Shown here: piece after piece, positions 36,979 to 47,512 of the stretch | Layout of the letters: every line of letters begins with the position of its first letter | Position numbering within the stretch: the first letter of the stretch is position 1 | Source of the DNA: Dechloromonas hortensis | GTDB lineage: Bacteria > Pseudomonadota > Gammaproteobacteria > Burkholderiales > Rhodocyclaceae | DNA: 64,000 nucleotides | Direction: 5' to 3' | Assembly: GCF_009469765.1 (NCBI RefSeq) | Contig: NZ_SSSQ01000003.1 | Coordinates: 186,001-250,000, forward strand | Program-made: the position numbers and the translations under genes | Notes under the pieces: model-generated | Told to the model about the DNA's origin: nothing | What the model saw: the letters and a program-made list of their open reading frames with translations, nothing else | Databases searched by the model: none

Positions 36979-39747
36979 TCAACATGCGATGTCCTGCGGT
37001 CGACTGCATTGTTCGAGCAAATATGCGATCGACTGGTAAGTGCGCCCGGTTTCGGCGGTCAGGCCGATTTCGCAGGTGCGGTTGGTCGACACGCCGCAGC
37101 CGCAATTGGCCGGCAGTTCGTCATGAATCTTGCGCAGGGCGTGCTGGTTCAGTTCTGGCACGACGAAGCCGCGGTCGCCGCCGAAGCCGCAGCAATTGAC
37201 GCCGGCCGGCTCGACGACCTGCTCGACACAGGCGGCGAGCAGCTTCTTCAACTTGCCCTCGCTGCCCGTCCGGCGCACGCTGCAGTTGATGTGCAGGGCG
37301 ATCGGGCCGGCTTGCTTGGTTAGCTGCAGGCGCGGCAGCAGCGCATCGTGGGCGAATTCGTGGAAGTCGTAGAGCTGCAGGCGGCCGGCCAGGTGCTCGA
37401 CCATGCGCGCCGTGCAGGCACTGGCGTCCATGATCACCGGGTAGCGGCCGTTGTCGCTGGCCGCCATCAGCGCCGCTTCCAGCGTGTTCGACATCGCTTC
37501 GGCTTCTTCGGCCATGCCCTTGCTGGCCAGCATCTGGCCGCAACACAGCTTGTCGAAACCTTCCGGCAGGCGCGGTGCATAGCCGGCACGGATCAGCAGT
37601 TCGAGAATGACATCGCCCTGCTGCTTTTCGCCGGCGGTGGCCGGCCCGAAGATGCGGCTGCCGCAAGTCGGGAAATAGACCACCGGGTCGCCCTGGCTGC
37701 TGCGCGCAACGGGGGCCTTGCCGGCATGCGGCATGTTCTTCTTCCAGGCGCCGCCGGAAATGCGGCTCAGGAAATTGTCGCCGAGTACGCCGGAAACGGC
37801 ATGGCCGACACTCAGGCCGAGGCGCGAGGCATTGGCCAGGGTGCCGAAATTGTTGCCGGTCCAGGCGTTGACCGCACGACTGGTGTCGCTCAGCTTGCGG
37901 CCGCGCAGGCGGCGGGTCAGGTCGCCGGTGTTGATGCCGACCGGGCAGGCCGTCGAGCACAGGCCGCAGCCGGCGCAGGTGTCGAGGCCCATGTAGGCGT
38001 AGTCCTCGCCGATGGCGCCGGCCGGCTGGCCGGCGGCGGCACGACGCGCCAGTTCGCGGACGCTGACGATGCGCTGGCGCGGGCTGAGCGTCAGCCGGTG
38101 CGAGGGGCAGAGCGGTTCGCAGAAGCCGCATTCGATGCAGCGGTCGACAATGTCCTCGGCGGCCGGCATCGGCTTCAGGTTTTCGAGGTGGGCCTGCGGG
38201 TTGTCGTTGATGATGACGCCGGGGTTGAGCAGGTTGTCCGGGTCGAACAGGCGCTTGATCTTGCGCATCAGTTCGGTCGCTTCCTTTCCCCATTCCAGTT
38301 CGACGAAGGGCGCCATGTTGCGGCCGGTGCCGTGCTCGGCCTTCAGCGAGCCATCGTATTTCTTGACCACCAGGTCGCAGACGTCGTCCATCAGGCGGGC
38401 GTAGCGGTCGACTTCGGCCTGGTCGCCGAAATCCTGGGTGAACACGAAGTGCAGGTTGCCTTCCAAGGCGTGGCCGAAAATGATCGCCTCGTGGTAGCCG
38501 TGGTGACGGAGCAGGGCCTGCAGGTCGAGCGTGGCATCGGCCAGCGACACGATCGGGAAGGCGACGTCCTCGATCAGCACCGTGGTGCCGGTGCGGCGCA
38601 TGGCACCGACCGATGGGAAGGTGCCTTTACGTACCTTCCAGTACATGTCGCAGGTGGCCGGGTCGGTCGAAAACTGCATCGGCTCGACAGTATTGATGCC
38701 AGCCATCGCGGCCTGGACGGCAGCAATCCGTTCATTGATGCCCTCGGCCGTGGCGGCACGGACTTCGATCAGCAGCGCAGCGGCGTCCTCGCCCAGTTCG
38801 CGCATGATCGCCGGCAGCCCGGGTTTGTTCTCGACCGAATGCAGGGCAGGGCGGTCGAGCAATTCGACGGCGGCGACCGGCTGCGGTTTGAGGCGGATGA
38901 CCGCCTCGCAGGCGGTGCGGATGTCGGGGAAGAAAACCAGGGCGCTGGCCTTGAACGGATCTTCGACCACCGTCTGATAGGTGATGCGCGAGATGAAACC
39001 GAGCGTGCCTTCGGAGCCGATCATCAGGTGGGCCAGGATGTCGATCGGGTGTTCGTAATCGACCAGCGCGTTCAGGCTGTAACCGGTGGTGTTCTTGATC
39101 TTGAACTTGTGGCGGATGCGTTCGGCCAGCCGGGCGTTGTTGCGCGTGTCGCTGCCCAGGCGCTCAAGTTCGCCGAGCAGCACGGCGTGGCTCTTGGTGA
39201 AGGCATCGACGCTGAGCGGATCTTCGGTGTCGAGTACGGAACCGTCAGCGAGCATGACGCGCAGGCCGGCCAATGTCCGGTAGCTGTTCTGGGCCGTGCC
39301 GCAGCACATGCCGGAAGCGTTGTTGGCGGCGATGCCGCCGATCTTGCAGGCGTTGATCGAGGCCGGATCGGGGCCGATCTTCTTGCCGTGCGGAGCGAGC
39401 CGGCGATTCACTTCGCCACCGACGATGCCCGGGCCGACGCGAACCTTGCTGGCGTCCTGGTTCAGTTCGTACGTCGCGAAACCCTCGCCGATCAGGGCAA
39501 GGATGCCGTTGGTGATGGCCTGCCCGGAAAGGCTGGTGCCGGCTGCGCGGAAGGTGACCGGGGTGTTGTGTCGCTTGCCTGCGGTCAACACCGTTTTGGC
39601 GTCGTTTTCCGTTTCGATGACAGTGATGACCTGCGGAATCAGGCGGTAGAAGCTGGCGTCGGTACCGTAGGCGAGGCGGCGCAGTTCATCGACGATGATT
39701 TGCTGTTCGGGCAGGTGCTGGCGGAGGGATTGGATCAGGTCGCTCAT
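36979..39747 (-). CDS. FAD/Fe-S D-lactate dehydrogenase (Dld-II type)
   Basis: A 922-residue fusion. An N-terminal FAD-binding type 4 domain (TFRAAGTSLSGQAITNG) leads to the FAD-oxidase C-terminal domain. Two 4Fe-4S motifs follow (CIECGFCEPLCP and CAGCGLCSTACPVGI). The C-terminal cysteine-rich CCG region has DKLCCGQ and NCCGFGGDRG. This is the architecture of quinone-linked D-lactate dehydrogenase Dld-II, which in Shewanella sits beside the L-lactate genes lldEFG. Those genes lie just upstream here. A glycolate or other 2-hydroxyacid oxidase cannot be excluded. ATG 39747 (MSDLIQSLRQ) is used; the further upstream frame runs into the repeat element. Confidence 0.85.
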   Translation of the reverse strand: MSDLIQSLRQHLPEQQIIVDELRRLAYGTDASFYRLIPQVITVIETENDAKTVLTAGKRHNTPVTFRAAGTSLSGQAITNGILALIGEGFATYELNQDASKVRVGPGIVGGEVNRRLAPHGKKIGPDPASINACKIGGIAANNASGMCCGTAQNSYRTLAGLRVMLADGSVLDTEDPLSVDAFTKSHAVLLGELERLGSDTRNNARLAERIRHKFKIKNTTGYSLNALVDYEHPIDILAHLMIGSEGTLGFISRITYQTVVEDPFKASALVFFPDIRTACEAVIRLKPQPVAAVELLDRPALHSVENKPGLPAIMRELGEDAAALLIEVRAATAEGINERIAAVQAAMAGINTVEPMQFSTDPATCDMYWKVRKGTFPSVGAMRRTGTTVLIEDVAFPIVSLADATLDLQALLRHHGYHEAIIFGHALEGNLHFVFTQDFGDQAEVDRYARLMDDVCDLVVKKYDGSLKAEHGTGRNMAPFVELEWGKEATELMRKIKRLFDPDNLLNPGVIINDNPQAHLENLKPMPAAEDIVDRCIECGFCEPLCPSHRLTLSPRQRIVSVRELARRAAAGQPAGAIGEDYAYMGLDTCAGCGLCSTACPVGINTGDLTRRLRGRKLSDTSRAVNAWTGNNFGTLANASRLGLSVGHAVSGVLGDNFLSRISGGAWKKNMPHAGKAPVARSSQGDPVVYFPTCGSRIFGPATAGEKQQGDVILELLIRAGYAPRLPEGFDKLCCGQMLASKGMAEEAEAMSNTLEAALMAASDNGRYPVIMDASACTARMVEHLAGRLQLYDFHEFAHDALLPRLQLTKQAGPIALHINCSVRRTGSEGKLKKLLAACVEQVVEPAGVNCCGFGGDRGFVVPELNQHALRKIHDELPANCGCGVSTNRTCEIGLTAETGRTYQSIAYLLEQCSRPQDIAC

Positions 39748-39793
39748 TGGATTGTCTCGTGGTGTTTTGCTTCTTGTGCTTGATTTAAGGCTG

Positions 39794-40324
39794 GGTTCCG
39801 CTCTTGCGGGGCGTCTTACTTTCTTTTGCTTCGCCAAAAGAAAGTAAGCAAAGAAAAGGCGACCCCTGATTACGCGGCCGGCTTTGCCGGCTCCCCTGCG
39901 CTACTCGATCCTGGCGGGGGCTGCGGAACTCGGCCCGGCGGGCCTCAGACAGTCCTCGCCCTTGATCCGCCAGCATCTGCGTTGCTCGGCGCTTCACAAG
40001 GGGGCCCGAAAGGCGTCGCGGTGCTGACGTCAGGGCGCTTTTTTGAGTGCTGCGGTCGACTAAGGAAAAAGGCCCAAAATGGGGCTGGCTATTTGCATAC
40101 GGAAGGTTTTGCGGGCCCCTTGAGAGGTGCCGAGCAAAGCAGGCTGGCGCGGAAAAATGGCGAGCACTGTTTGAGGGCGTAGCCCGAGTTGCGCAGCCCC
40201 CGCGCAAGTCGAGTAGCGCAGGGAACCCGGCAACGCCGGGCACCGACCTTGGGGTCGCCTTTTCTTTGGCTACTTTCTTTTGGCGAAGCAAAAGAAAGTA
40301 CGCCCGCGCCGCAAGCGCGGAACC
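39794..40324. repeat. Large imperfect inverted repeat between lutB and dld
   Basis: Two arms of about 130 nt (39794-39932 and 40192-40324) face each other across about 260 bp. Within the arms a 97-nt block starting AAAAGAAAGTA aligns with the reverse complement of the other arm, with mismatches concentrated in one 20-nt stretch. Each arm also has its own hairpin: 14-bp perfect stem 39815-39848 (CTTACTTTCTTTTG) and 12-bp perfect stem 40271-40300 (TACTTTCTTTTG). GGTTCC and GGAACC mark the outer ends. Open frames on both strands give similar peptides (RQKKV-KEKATP), as expected from a palindrome, so I do not call a gene. I have the impression of similar intergenic repeats in other proteobacterial genomes. 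Confidence 0.8.
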
Positions 40325-40350
40325 TGGTGCCAAATACAAAGGCAAATCCA

Positions 40351-41793
40351 TCAGCCCCGTTCCCTCAACATATCCCGCAACCGCTTCGGCGCCGGCTTCA
40401 ACGGCACCCGAACTGACGTCCACGCCCCTTGCTTCGAAGGCATCAACCAGCCAAACCGGCTGCCCAGCCATGTCACCGCCCCATACAGCGCCGGCGAGCG
40501 ATAAACCGCCGCCCAGCCGCGCCAAATGGAAGTCATCAGGCGGCTATAGCCCGCCCCCTGACCACGCATCGCCGGATTAGCGTGCGGTTCGGAAAATGAC
40601 TCCTCGCGCAGGCGCATCAACAGTTCGGGGATCGGTATCTTTACCGGGCAGACTTCGCCGCAGGCGCCGCACAGCGACGAGGCGGTGGCCATCGTCGCCG
40701 TCGCTTCGAGGCCGAGCATGTGCGGCGAGATGATCTTGCCGATCGGGCCGGGGTAGGTCGTGCCGTAGGCATGGCCGCCGATGCGGGTGTAAACCGGGCA
40801 ATGGTTCATGCAGGCGCCGCAGCGGATGCATTGCAGCGTCTTGCGCAGTTGCTCGTCGGCGTAAGCCTGGCTGCGGCCGTTGTCGAGCAGCACCAGATGC
40901 ACTTCGCCTGGACCGTCTTTTTCGCCCGGTTTGCGCGGGCTGGAGATCATGTTGAAGTAGGTCGAGATGTTCTGGCCGGTGGCCGAGCGGGTCAGCAACG
41001 AGAGTAGCGGCGGTACGTGCTCCAGTTTCTCGACGATCTTCTCGATGCCGGTGATGGCGATATGGACCGGCGGCGCCGTCGTGCACATCCGGCCGTTGCC
41101 TTCGTTTTCGACCAGGCACAGCGTGCCGGTTTCGGCGACGGCGAAATTGACGCCGGAGAGGCCGATGTCCGCCTCCAAAAATTTCTGGCGCAGTACGTTG
41201 CGACCGATCTGGATCAGCGCATCGACGTTGTCGGTGTAATCGACGCCCGGCACGTTGTCGGCGAAGAGCTGGGCGATCTCCTGCTTGGTCTTGTGGATGG
41301 CCGGCATGATGATATGCGATGGCTTTTCATGGGCGAGCTGGACGATGTACTCACCCATGTCCGATTCCAGGGCGCCGATGCCGGCAGCTTCAGCGGCGTG
41401 GTTCAGTTCGATTTCCTCGCTGACCATCGACTTGCCCTTGACCATCAGCTTGGCCGAATGCTTCTGGCAGATGCCGAGGATGATGGCGTTGGCTTCGTCC
41501 GGCGTTTCCGCCCAATGGACCTGAATGCCGTTGCGGGTCAGGTTGGTTTCGAGTTGCACCAGCAGGTCGGGCAGCTTGGCCAGGTTGTACTGGCGGATGC
41601 GTTCGCCCAGCGTGCGCAGGCTTTCCAGCTCCTCGGCATCCGGAAACTGGGCGGCGCGCTTGCTCATCAGGAAATCCATCGCGCCACGGAAACTCTGGCG
41701 CAGGAAGGGGTTCTCGACGACCGCCTTGGAGCGGGCGCGGAAGCCCTCGGAGGGCATGAAGTGCAGGGCGTGCGGGGTCTGGGGGGCGTTCAT
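40351..41793 (-). CDS. lutB: Lactate utilization Fe-S protein LutB (LldF)
   Basis: A 480-residue subunit of the three-part L-lactate dehydrogenase LutABC/LldEFG. An N-terminal LUD domain (VAETGTLCLVENEGNGR about 219-235) is followed by ferredoxin-like cysteines C322, C325, C328 and C332, and by C375, C378 and C382 in CGACGEVCPVKIPIPE. It passes electrons from lactate oxidation to the quinone pool. ATG 41793 overlaps the lutC stop, which is also how lutC follows lutA, so the three are translationally coupled. The C-terminus is about 25 bp from the inverted repeat element. Confidence 0.94.
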   Translation of the reverse strand: MNAPQTPHALHFMPSEGFRARSKAVVENPFLRQSFRGAMDFLMSKRAAQFPDAEELESLRTLGERIRQYNLAKLPDLLVQLETNLTRNGIQVHWAETPDEANAIILGICQKHSAKLMVKGKSMVSEEIELNHAAEAAGIGALESDMGEYIVQLAHEKPSHIIMPAIHKTKQEIAQLFADNVPGVDYTDNVDALIQIGRNVLRQKFLEADIGLSGVNFAVAETGTLCLVENEGNGRMCTTAPPVHIAITGIEKIVEKLEHVPPLLSLLTRSATGQNISTYFNMISSPRKPGEKDGPGEVHLVLLDNGRSQAYADEQLRKTLQCIRCGACMNHCPVYTRIGGHAYGTTYPGPIGKIISPHMLGLEATATMATASSLCGACGEVCPVKIPIPELLMRLREESFSEPHANPAMRGQGAGYSRLMTSIWRGWAAVYRSPALYGAVTWLGSRFGWLMPSKQGAWTSVRVPLKPAPKRLRDMLRERG

Positions 41794-42461
41794 TGCAGGT
41801 TGTCCTCGATCATCAAGACCACCAGCTCCTTCGGGCCGTGGGCGCCGTAGGCCAGCGTCTGCTGGATGTCGGCAGTTTTCGACGGGCCGGAAATGAGCAG
41901 CGAATTGGTCGGCAGGCCGTTGGCCCAGCCTTCCGTCTGCATGGCTTCGTAAAAGGTGTTGTAGATATGGGCGGCGTCGAGCAGCACGATGTGCACCGGC
42001 GGCACCAGCGACATCAGGCGCGGTTCGTCGGCGTCCGGCCAGAGGATCAGCGTGCCGGTCTCGGCGATGGCGGCGCGGGCGGCGGTGAAGCCGGCCGGCG
42101 TCTCGTTGAACATTGCCGATTTCCAGCTTTCGATGGCTTGGCCATAGCTCGGGCAGTCGATGCCGAGGGCTGCCAGTTCGCGCTGGGCGCGTTCGCCGTG
42201 GGCGGTACCCGGGGCGACCAACAATTTGCCGAGCTGCTTGGCATCGAGCACTTCCCATAGCTTTTGCAGCCAGCCGCCGCGCGACACCGAATAGACCTCG
42301 GCGTGCGCCAGTTCGATGAAGTGGCGGAAGCGCTTCGCCTTGTCGGCCTGACTCTCGACGCTGCGGTGGGTGGCGTACCAGTCGGCGACATTGGGCAGCT
42401 CGCCGGCAGTCGACGGTGCGTTGGCCTTCAATTTGGCCAGGATGCGATCACGGGCGCTCAT
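41790..42461 (-). CDS. lutC: Lactate utilization protein LutC (LldG)
   Basis: The 223-residue LUD-domain protein has AAIAETGTLILWPDADEPR, PPVHIVLL and GPSKTADIQQTLAYGAHGPKEL, all typical of LutC. It is required with LutA and LutB for L-lactate oxidation. ATG 42461 overlaps the lutA stop (CAATGAG); the longer in-frame extension upstream lies inside lutA and is rejected. Confidence 0.93.
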   Translation of the reverse strand: MSARDRILAKLKANAPSTAGELPNVADWYATHRSVESQADKAKRFRHFIELAHAEVYSVSRGGWLQKLWEVLDAKQLGKLLVAPGTAHGERAQRELAALGIDCPSYGQAIESWKSAMFNETPAGFTAARAAIAETGTLILWPDADEPRLMSLVPPVHIVLLDAAHIYNTFYEAMQTEGWANGLPTNSLLISGPSKTADIQQTLAYGAHGPKELVVLMIEDNLQ

Positions 42462-43240
42462 TGGGCGGTCCTCCGCAGCAGGAAGGTGGCAATGTGTTCG
42501 CCGGGCAGGCTCGGTGTAGCGCGGCCTTCCTGCTTGTCCTTCCAGGCGGCGTGGCCGAGGATGTTCATCAGGCAGCCACAGTCGGCGCTGACAACGCGTT
42601 CGGCGCCGGTCGCCTTGAGTGCCTTGACCTTGTCCTCGACCATCGCGCCGGAGATTTCCGGCTGCTTGACCGAGAAGGTGCCGCCGAAACCGCAGCATTC
42701 CGATTCGTGGTCCTGCTGAGCGACCGTGACTTTGCCGAGATCGCCGAGCAGCTTGCGGCCGGTCAGATGGACGCCCATTTCGCGGCGGGCCGAACAGGAG
42801 GTGTGGAGGACGACGGTGCAGTCGCTGCCGCTATCTTCCGGCTTGAAGTTCAGCACATTGACCAGAAAGTCGGTGAATTCATAAATCCGGACCGACAGCG
42901 CTTCAGCCTGCGCCTTGCGCACCGGGTCGGCGGCGAACAGCGTCGGGTAGTGGTGCTTCATCATGCCGGCGCAGGAACCGGAGGGCACGACGACCGGCCA
43001 GTCGTTCGGGAACAGCGTCAGCTGGAGGGTGGCAACCTTGCGCGCCTGGTCGGGAAAACCGCTGGTGTAGGCCGGTTGACCGCAGCAAGTCTGTTCCTCG
43101 GGGAAGTGCACGCGGATGCCCTCGCGTTCAAGCAGGGTAATGGCATCCATCCCGGCGCCGGGAAAGAACTGATCGACGACGCAGGTGGCGAAAAAATAGA
43201 CGTCGCTGGGCCTGGGGGTTTCCGGTTTTGGGCTGCTCAT
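42458..43240 (-). CDS. lutA: Lactate utilization cysteine-rich protein LutA (LldE)
   Basis: A 260-residue protein with two CCG (DUF224) domains: TCCGQPAYTSG, SGSCAGMMKHHYP, TSCSARRE and SECCGFGGTFSVK. These ligate Fe-S clusters in heterodisulfide-reductase-like subunits. It is the first gene of the lutA-lutC-lutB set. The palindromic operator at 43272-43286 lies about 32 bp upstream of the start, in the expected promoter area, which suggests repression by the divergent GntR regulator. Confidence 0.94.
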   Translation of the reverse strand: MSSPKPETPRPSDVYFFATCVVDQFFPGAGMDAITLLEREGIRVHFPEEQTCCGQPAYTSGFPDQARKVATLQLTLFPNDWPVVVPSGSCAGMMKHHYPTLFAADPVRKAQAEALSVRIYEFTDFLVNVLNFKPEDSGSDCTVVLHTSCSARREMGVHLTGRKLLGDLGKVTVAQQDHESECCGFGGTFSVKQPEISGAMVEDKVKALKATGAERVVSADCGCLMNILGHAAWKDKQEGRATPSLPGEHIATFLLRRTAQ

Positions 43241-43271
43241 TGTGTCTCCGACGTTAATTATTTATCGGTAC

Positions 43272-43286
43272 ATTGGTAAGACCAAT
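43272..43286. promoter_or_regulatory. Operator 1 (lutA side), ATTGGTAAGACCAAT
   Basis: A perfect 6-3-6 palindrome of the TGGTnnnACCA type used by FadR-subfamily GntR regulators. It is identical, in inverted orientation, to the core of operator 2, 114 bp away. The position just upstream of lutA suggests control of the lactate genes. Confidence 0.75.
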
Positions 43287-43385
43287 GCTTGATGAGGTGA
43301 AAATTTACGTGAATACCGATACTTAGTCAATCACGATAGGGAAATCCCTACGCTTGCGCATTACCGATTCGCTGTTTAGAATGTG

Positions 43386-43398
43386 TTGGTCTTACCAA
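43386..43398. promoter_or_regulatory. Operator 2 (lldR side), TTGGTCTTACCAA
   Basis: The exact reverse complement of the operator 1 core, lying 18-30 bp upstream of the lldR ATG. It suggests autoregulation and, with operator 1, possible looping across the divergent promoter region. Confidence 0.75.
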
Positions 43399-43403
43399 TC
43401 AAG

Positions 43404-43416
43404 GTGGTCTTACCGA
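43404..43416. promoter_or_regulatory. Degenerate operator 3 overlapping the lldR start
   Basis: GTGGTCTTACCGA repeats operator 2 with changed outer bases, 18-19 bp further on, and ends on the A of the lldR ATG. It is a weaker third site for the same regulator, placed to block its own transcription or translation (inference). Confidence 0.55.
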
Positions 43417-44192
43417 TGTCGAACAAGGTGCAGGTTCCGCGTATATCCGATGCCGTTGCGGCATCGCTGGAGCGTCGCATCCTCGAAGGCTCCTTGAAGC
43501 CGGGTGATCGACTGGCGCCGGAGCGCGAACTGGCCGCCGAATTCGGCGTTTCCCGTCCCTCGTTGCGCGAGGCAATCCAGAAGCTGGCTTCCAAAGGCAT
43601 GGTGCAGAGCAAACAGGGCGGCGGTACCTACGTTACCGACAGTCTCAACTCTACCTTCTTTGATCCCTGGCGCGACATGCTGGGTAACCACCCGAACCTG
43701 CGCGAGGACATGCTCGAGTTTCGTCACATGCTGGAAGGCCAGGCGGCGTCCTGGGCCGCCGAGCGGGCGACCGATGCCGACCTGCAGCGCCTCGAACAAA
43801 CCTTCAGCGCCTTGCGCGACGCTTTCGCCAGCGACGACACCGAAAAGCGTTCGGCCGCCGATATCGCCTTTCATCAGGCGATTGGCGATGCCGCCCACAA
43901 TGCGCTGCTCGGCCACATGTCGGCCGCCTTGCTGCGCCTGATGCACGACAACATCCGCCTCAACCTCGGCGAACTGAAAGGCATCCCTGCCGCCAGTTCG
44001 CTGCTGATGAGCCAGCATGAGTCGATCTACAAGGCGATTGCCGAGCGCAAGCCGCAAGCCGCCCGGGCTGCTGCCGAGACGCATATCGACTTCGTCCGCG
44101 AGACGCTGGCGCAGTCGCTGCGTTCCGCCGCCCGCCGCGAAACGGCCGAGCGCCGTCTGAACACCGAGTTTTCACCTTCCCTATCTGTTTAA
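43416..44192 (+). CDS. lldR: GntR (FadR/LldR-type) regulator of lactate genes
   Basis: A 258-residue protein. The N-terminal winged helix covers about residues 10-75 (LAPERELAAEFGVSRPSLREAIQKL, then GGGTYV wing). The C-terminal all-helical FCD ligand domain has acidic/His metal-ligand residues (for example DIAFHQAIGDAAHN and H near the end). LldR/PdhR-type members sense lactate or pyruvate. ATG 43416 (MSNKVQVPRISD) is preferred; the upstream in-frame ATG would read through the operators. It is divergent from lutA and 33 bp upstream of ppsA, which may share its transcript. Confidence 0.88.
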   Translation: MSNKVQVPRISDAVAASLERRILEGSLKPGDRLAPERELAAEFGVSRPSLREAIQKLASKGMVQSKQGGGTYVTDSLNSTFFDPWRDMLGNHPNLREDMLEFRHMLEGQAASWAAERATDADLQRLEQTFSALRDAFASDDTEKRSAADIAFHQAIGDAAHNALLGHMSAALLRLMHDNIRLNLGELKGIPAASSLLMSQHESIYKAIAERKPQAARAAAETHIDFVRETLAQSLRSAARRETAERRLNTEFSPSLSV

Positions 44193-44225
44193 TCGTTTTA
44201 ATTTGACCCACTGAAAGGAATCCGC

Positions 44226-46601
<2,376 letters not shown>

Positions 46602-46623
46602 TTCCTGCGGTCGACCGCAGGAA
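46602..46623 (+). other. Perfect 22-bp palindrome directly after the ppsA stop
   Basis: TTCCTGCGGTC and its reverse complement abut, starting at the first base after TGA. No U-run follows, so it is not a classical terminator by itself. It may protect the ppsA mRNA 3' end or add to termination now that the true terminator is broken (inference). Confidence 0.6.
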
Positions 46624-46628
46624 CCAGT

Positions 46629-46649
46629 AAAAAAGGCCGGGAGCGATCC
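46629..46649 (+). terminator. Left half of the ppsA terminator, interrupted
   Basis: AAAAAA then GGCCGGGA (46635-46642), followed by loop bases and the first 9-bp target copy GAGCGATCC (46641-46649). The matching arm TCCCGGCC with eight Ts is at 52548-52563. The joined ancestral sequence folds as GGCCGGGA-GCGA-TCCCGGCC. Confidence 0.9.
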
Positions 46650-46674
46650 CTAGCCCCTACGTTAAGTTGTTGAT
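46650..46674 (+). repeat. Left terminal inverted repeat (25 bp)
   Basis: It is identical over 25 bp to the reverse complement of 52517-52541. Similarity stops abruptly at 46675. Confidence 0.95.
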
Positions 46675-46697
46675 GGATTGCTAGCCTCGGCTTCGAC

Positions 46698-46729
46698 AAA
46701 AACGGAACTCCACCTGGGGTTCCGTTTTT
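46698..46729. terminator. Bidirectional terminator-like hairpin inside the left end
   Basis: AAAAACGGAAC (46698-46708) pairs with GTTCCGTTTTT (46719-46729), and inner bases extend the stem by three pairs. The A-run and T-run make it work in both directions. It could stop ppsA transcripts entering the element, replacing the broken terminator, and stop element transcripts leaving it. Confidence 0.75.
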
Positions 46730-46849
46730 CATTTGAGGCCTGAAAAGACAACGGCCGCCGAATCGGCAGCCGTCGTTGCGAAGGGGCCCTTGCAACCTGC
46801 GAGTCTCTCTTAGCTACTCCAGGTAGGACCCGGCCGGAGCCGGGTGGCG

Positions 46850-47212
46850 CTATGTTTTTGCCTTGCGGCGCACTCGCGCAACATAGCCTTGAGATGAAGC
46901 ATACCAAAGATCGCCCGCACCCCCAGGAAGATCAGAGGGTGCTCCCCCATAGCGCTCGCGGCGTTCAGTTGCATTGACGGGGGCACAATAGCCAATACAA
47001 TGGTGGCTAAGTGTTAGCCCACCTGGCGCCCCTGAGGCACGGGATTTGGCAAAACAGCATCCGGTTGCGAAACCCGGATGTGAGAACCGCAGCACAGCGA
47101 GGTCGCCGTCATAGGTAGCTGCGTACCATTGGTTCCTCGCACTTTTTCCTAGAAAGTCCTGAATTTCCAGGGGCCTTACGCATCTGACCCAGCGCAGTGC
47201 GAGGCTCGCCAT
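46850..47212 (-). CDS. Hypothetical protein, unknown
   Basis: A 120-residue open frame with AGGAG four bases before the ATG at 47212. The same frame stays open well upstream and still reads like protein (DDGVDQAVTQEAMASLALRW), so the true start may lie before 47212. The middle (WYAATYDGDLAVLRFSHPGF) looks like folded protein. I recognise no family. A GC-rich 7-bp stem hairpin (46828-46845) follows the stop. It could be a truncated gene or an accidental frame. Confidence 0.4.
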   Translation of the reverse strand: MASLALRWVRCVRPLEIQDFLGKSARNQWYAATYDGDLAVLRFSHPGFATGCCFAKSRASGAPGGLTLSHHCIGYCAPVNATERRERYGGAPSDLPGGAGDLWYASSQGYVARVRRKAKT

Positions 47213-47297
47213 CGCCTCCTGGGTGACCGCCTGATCGACTCCGTCATCAAGCGCGCTCGCTTCCTCCCTTGAGCCCCAAGTGCTACTCTTTTGGGTT

Positions 47298-47441
47298 ATG
47301 ACAAGTACAAGCGAGGGCGTGATGTGGGGAATACTTCTGGCATGGGTTATAGCGGTTGTTACCAGCTTTGGCGCCGCTGCCCAAGGTAAGCCGAAAACGT
47401 TATGGGATTCGATGGGGGTGCTAGGCCCGCTGATATATTAG
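47298..47441 (+). CDS. Possible 47-residue single-helix membrane peptide
   Basis: A short ORF starting MTSTSEGVMWGILLAWVIAVV; one hydrophobic helix covers about residues 9-28. No clear Shine-Dalgarno is seen, and it overlaps the upstream extension of the minus-strand frame, so at most one of the two is likely real here. Confidence 0.25.
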   Translation: MTSTSEGVMWGILLAWVIAVVTSFGAAAQGKPKTLWDSMGVLGPLIY

Positions 47442-47512
47442 GCCAATGACCTGCCGGCACTGGTGGCCGCCTGTAAAATGCCCGGCTATGCATCTATCAA
47501 CAAAAAACACGC

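Noticed and set aside
37348..39783. 811-residue open frame antisense to the lactate dehydrogenase
   Set aside because: It is a shadow of a strongly supported FAD/Fe-S protein; composition is typical of antisense frames.
39785..40580. Open frames on both strands through the inverted repeat
   Set aside because: The peptides are similar on both strands because of the palindrome and show no folded character.
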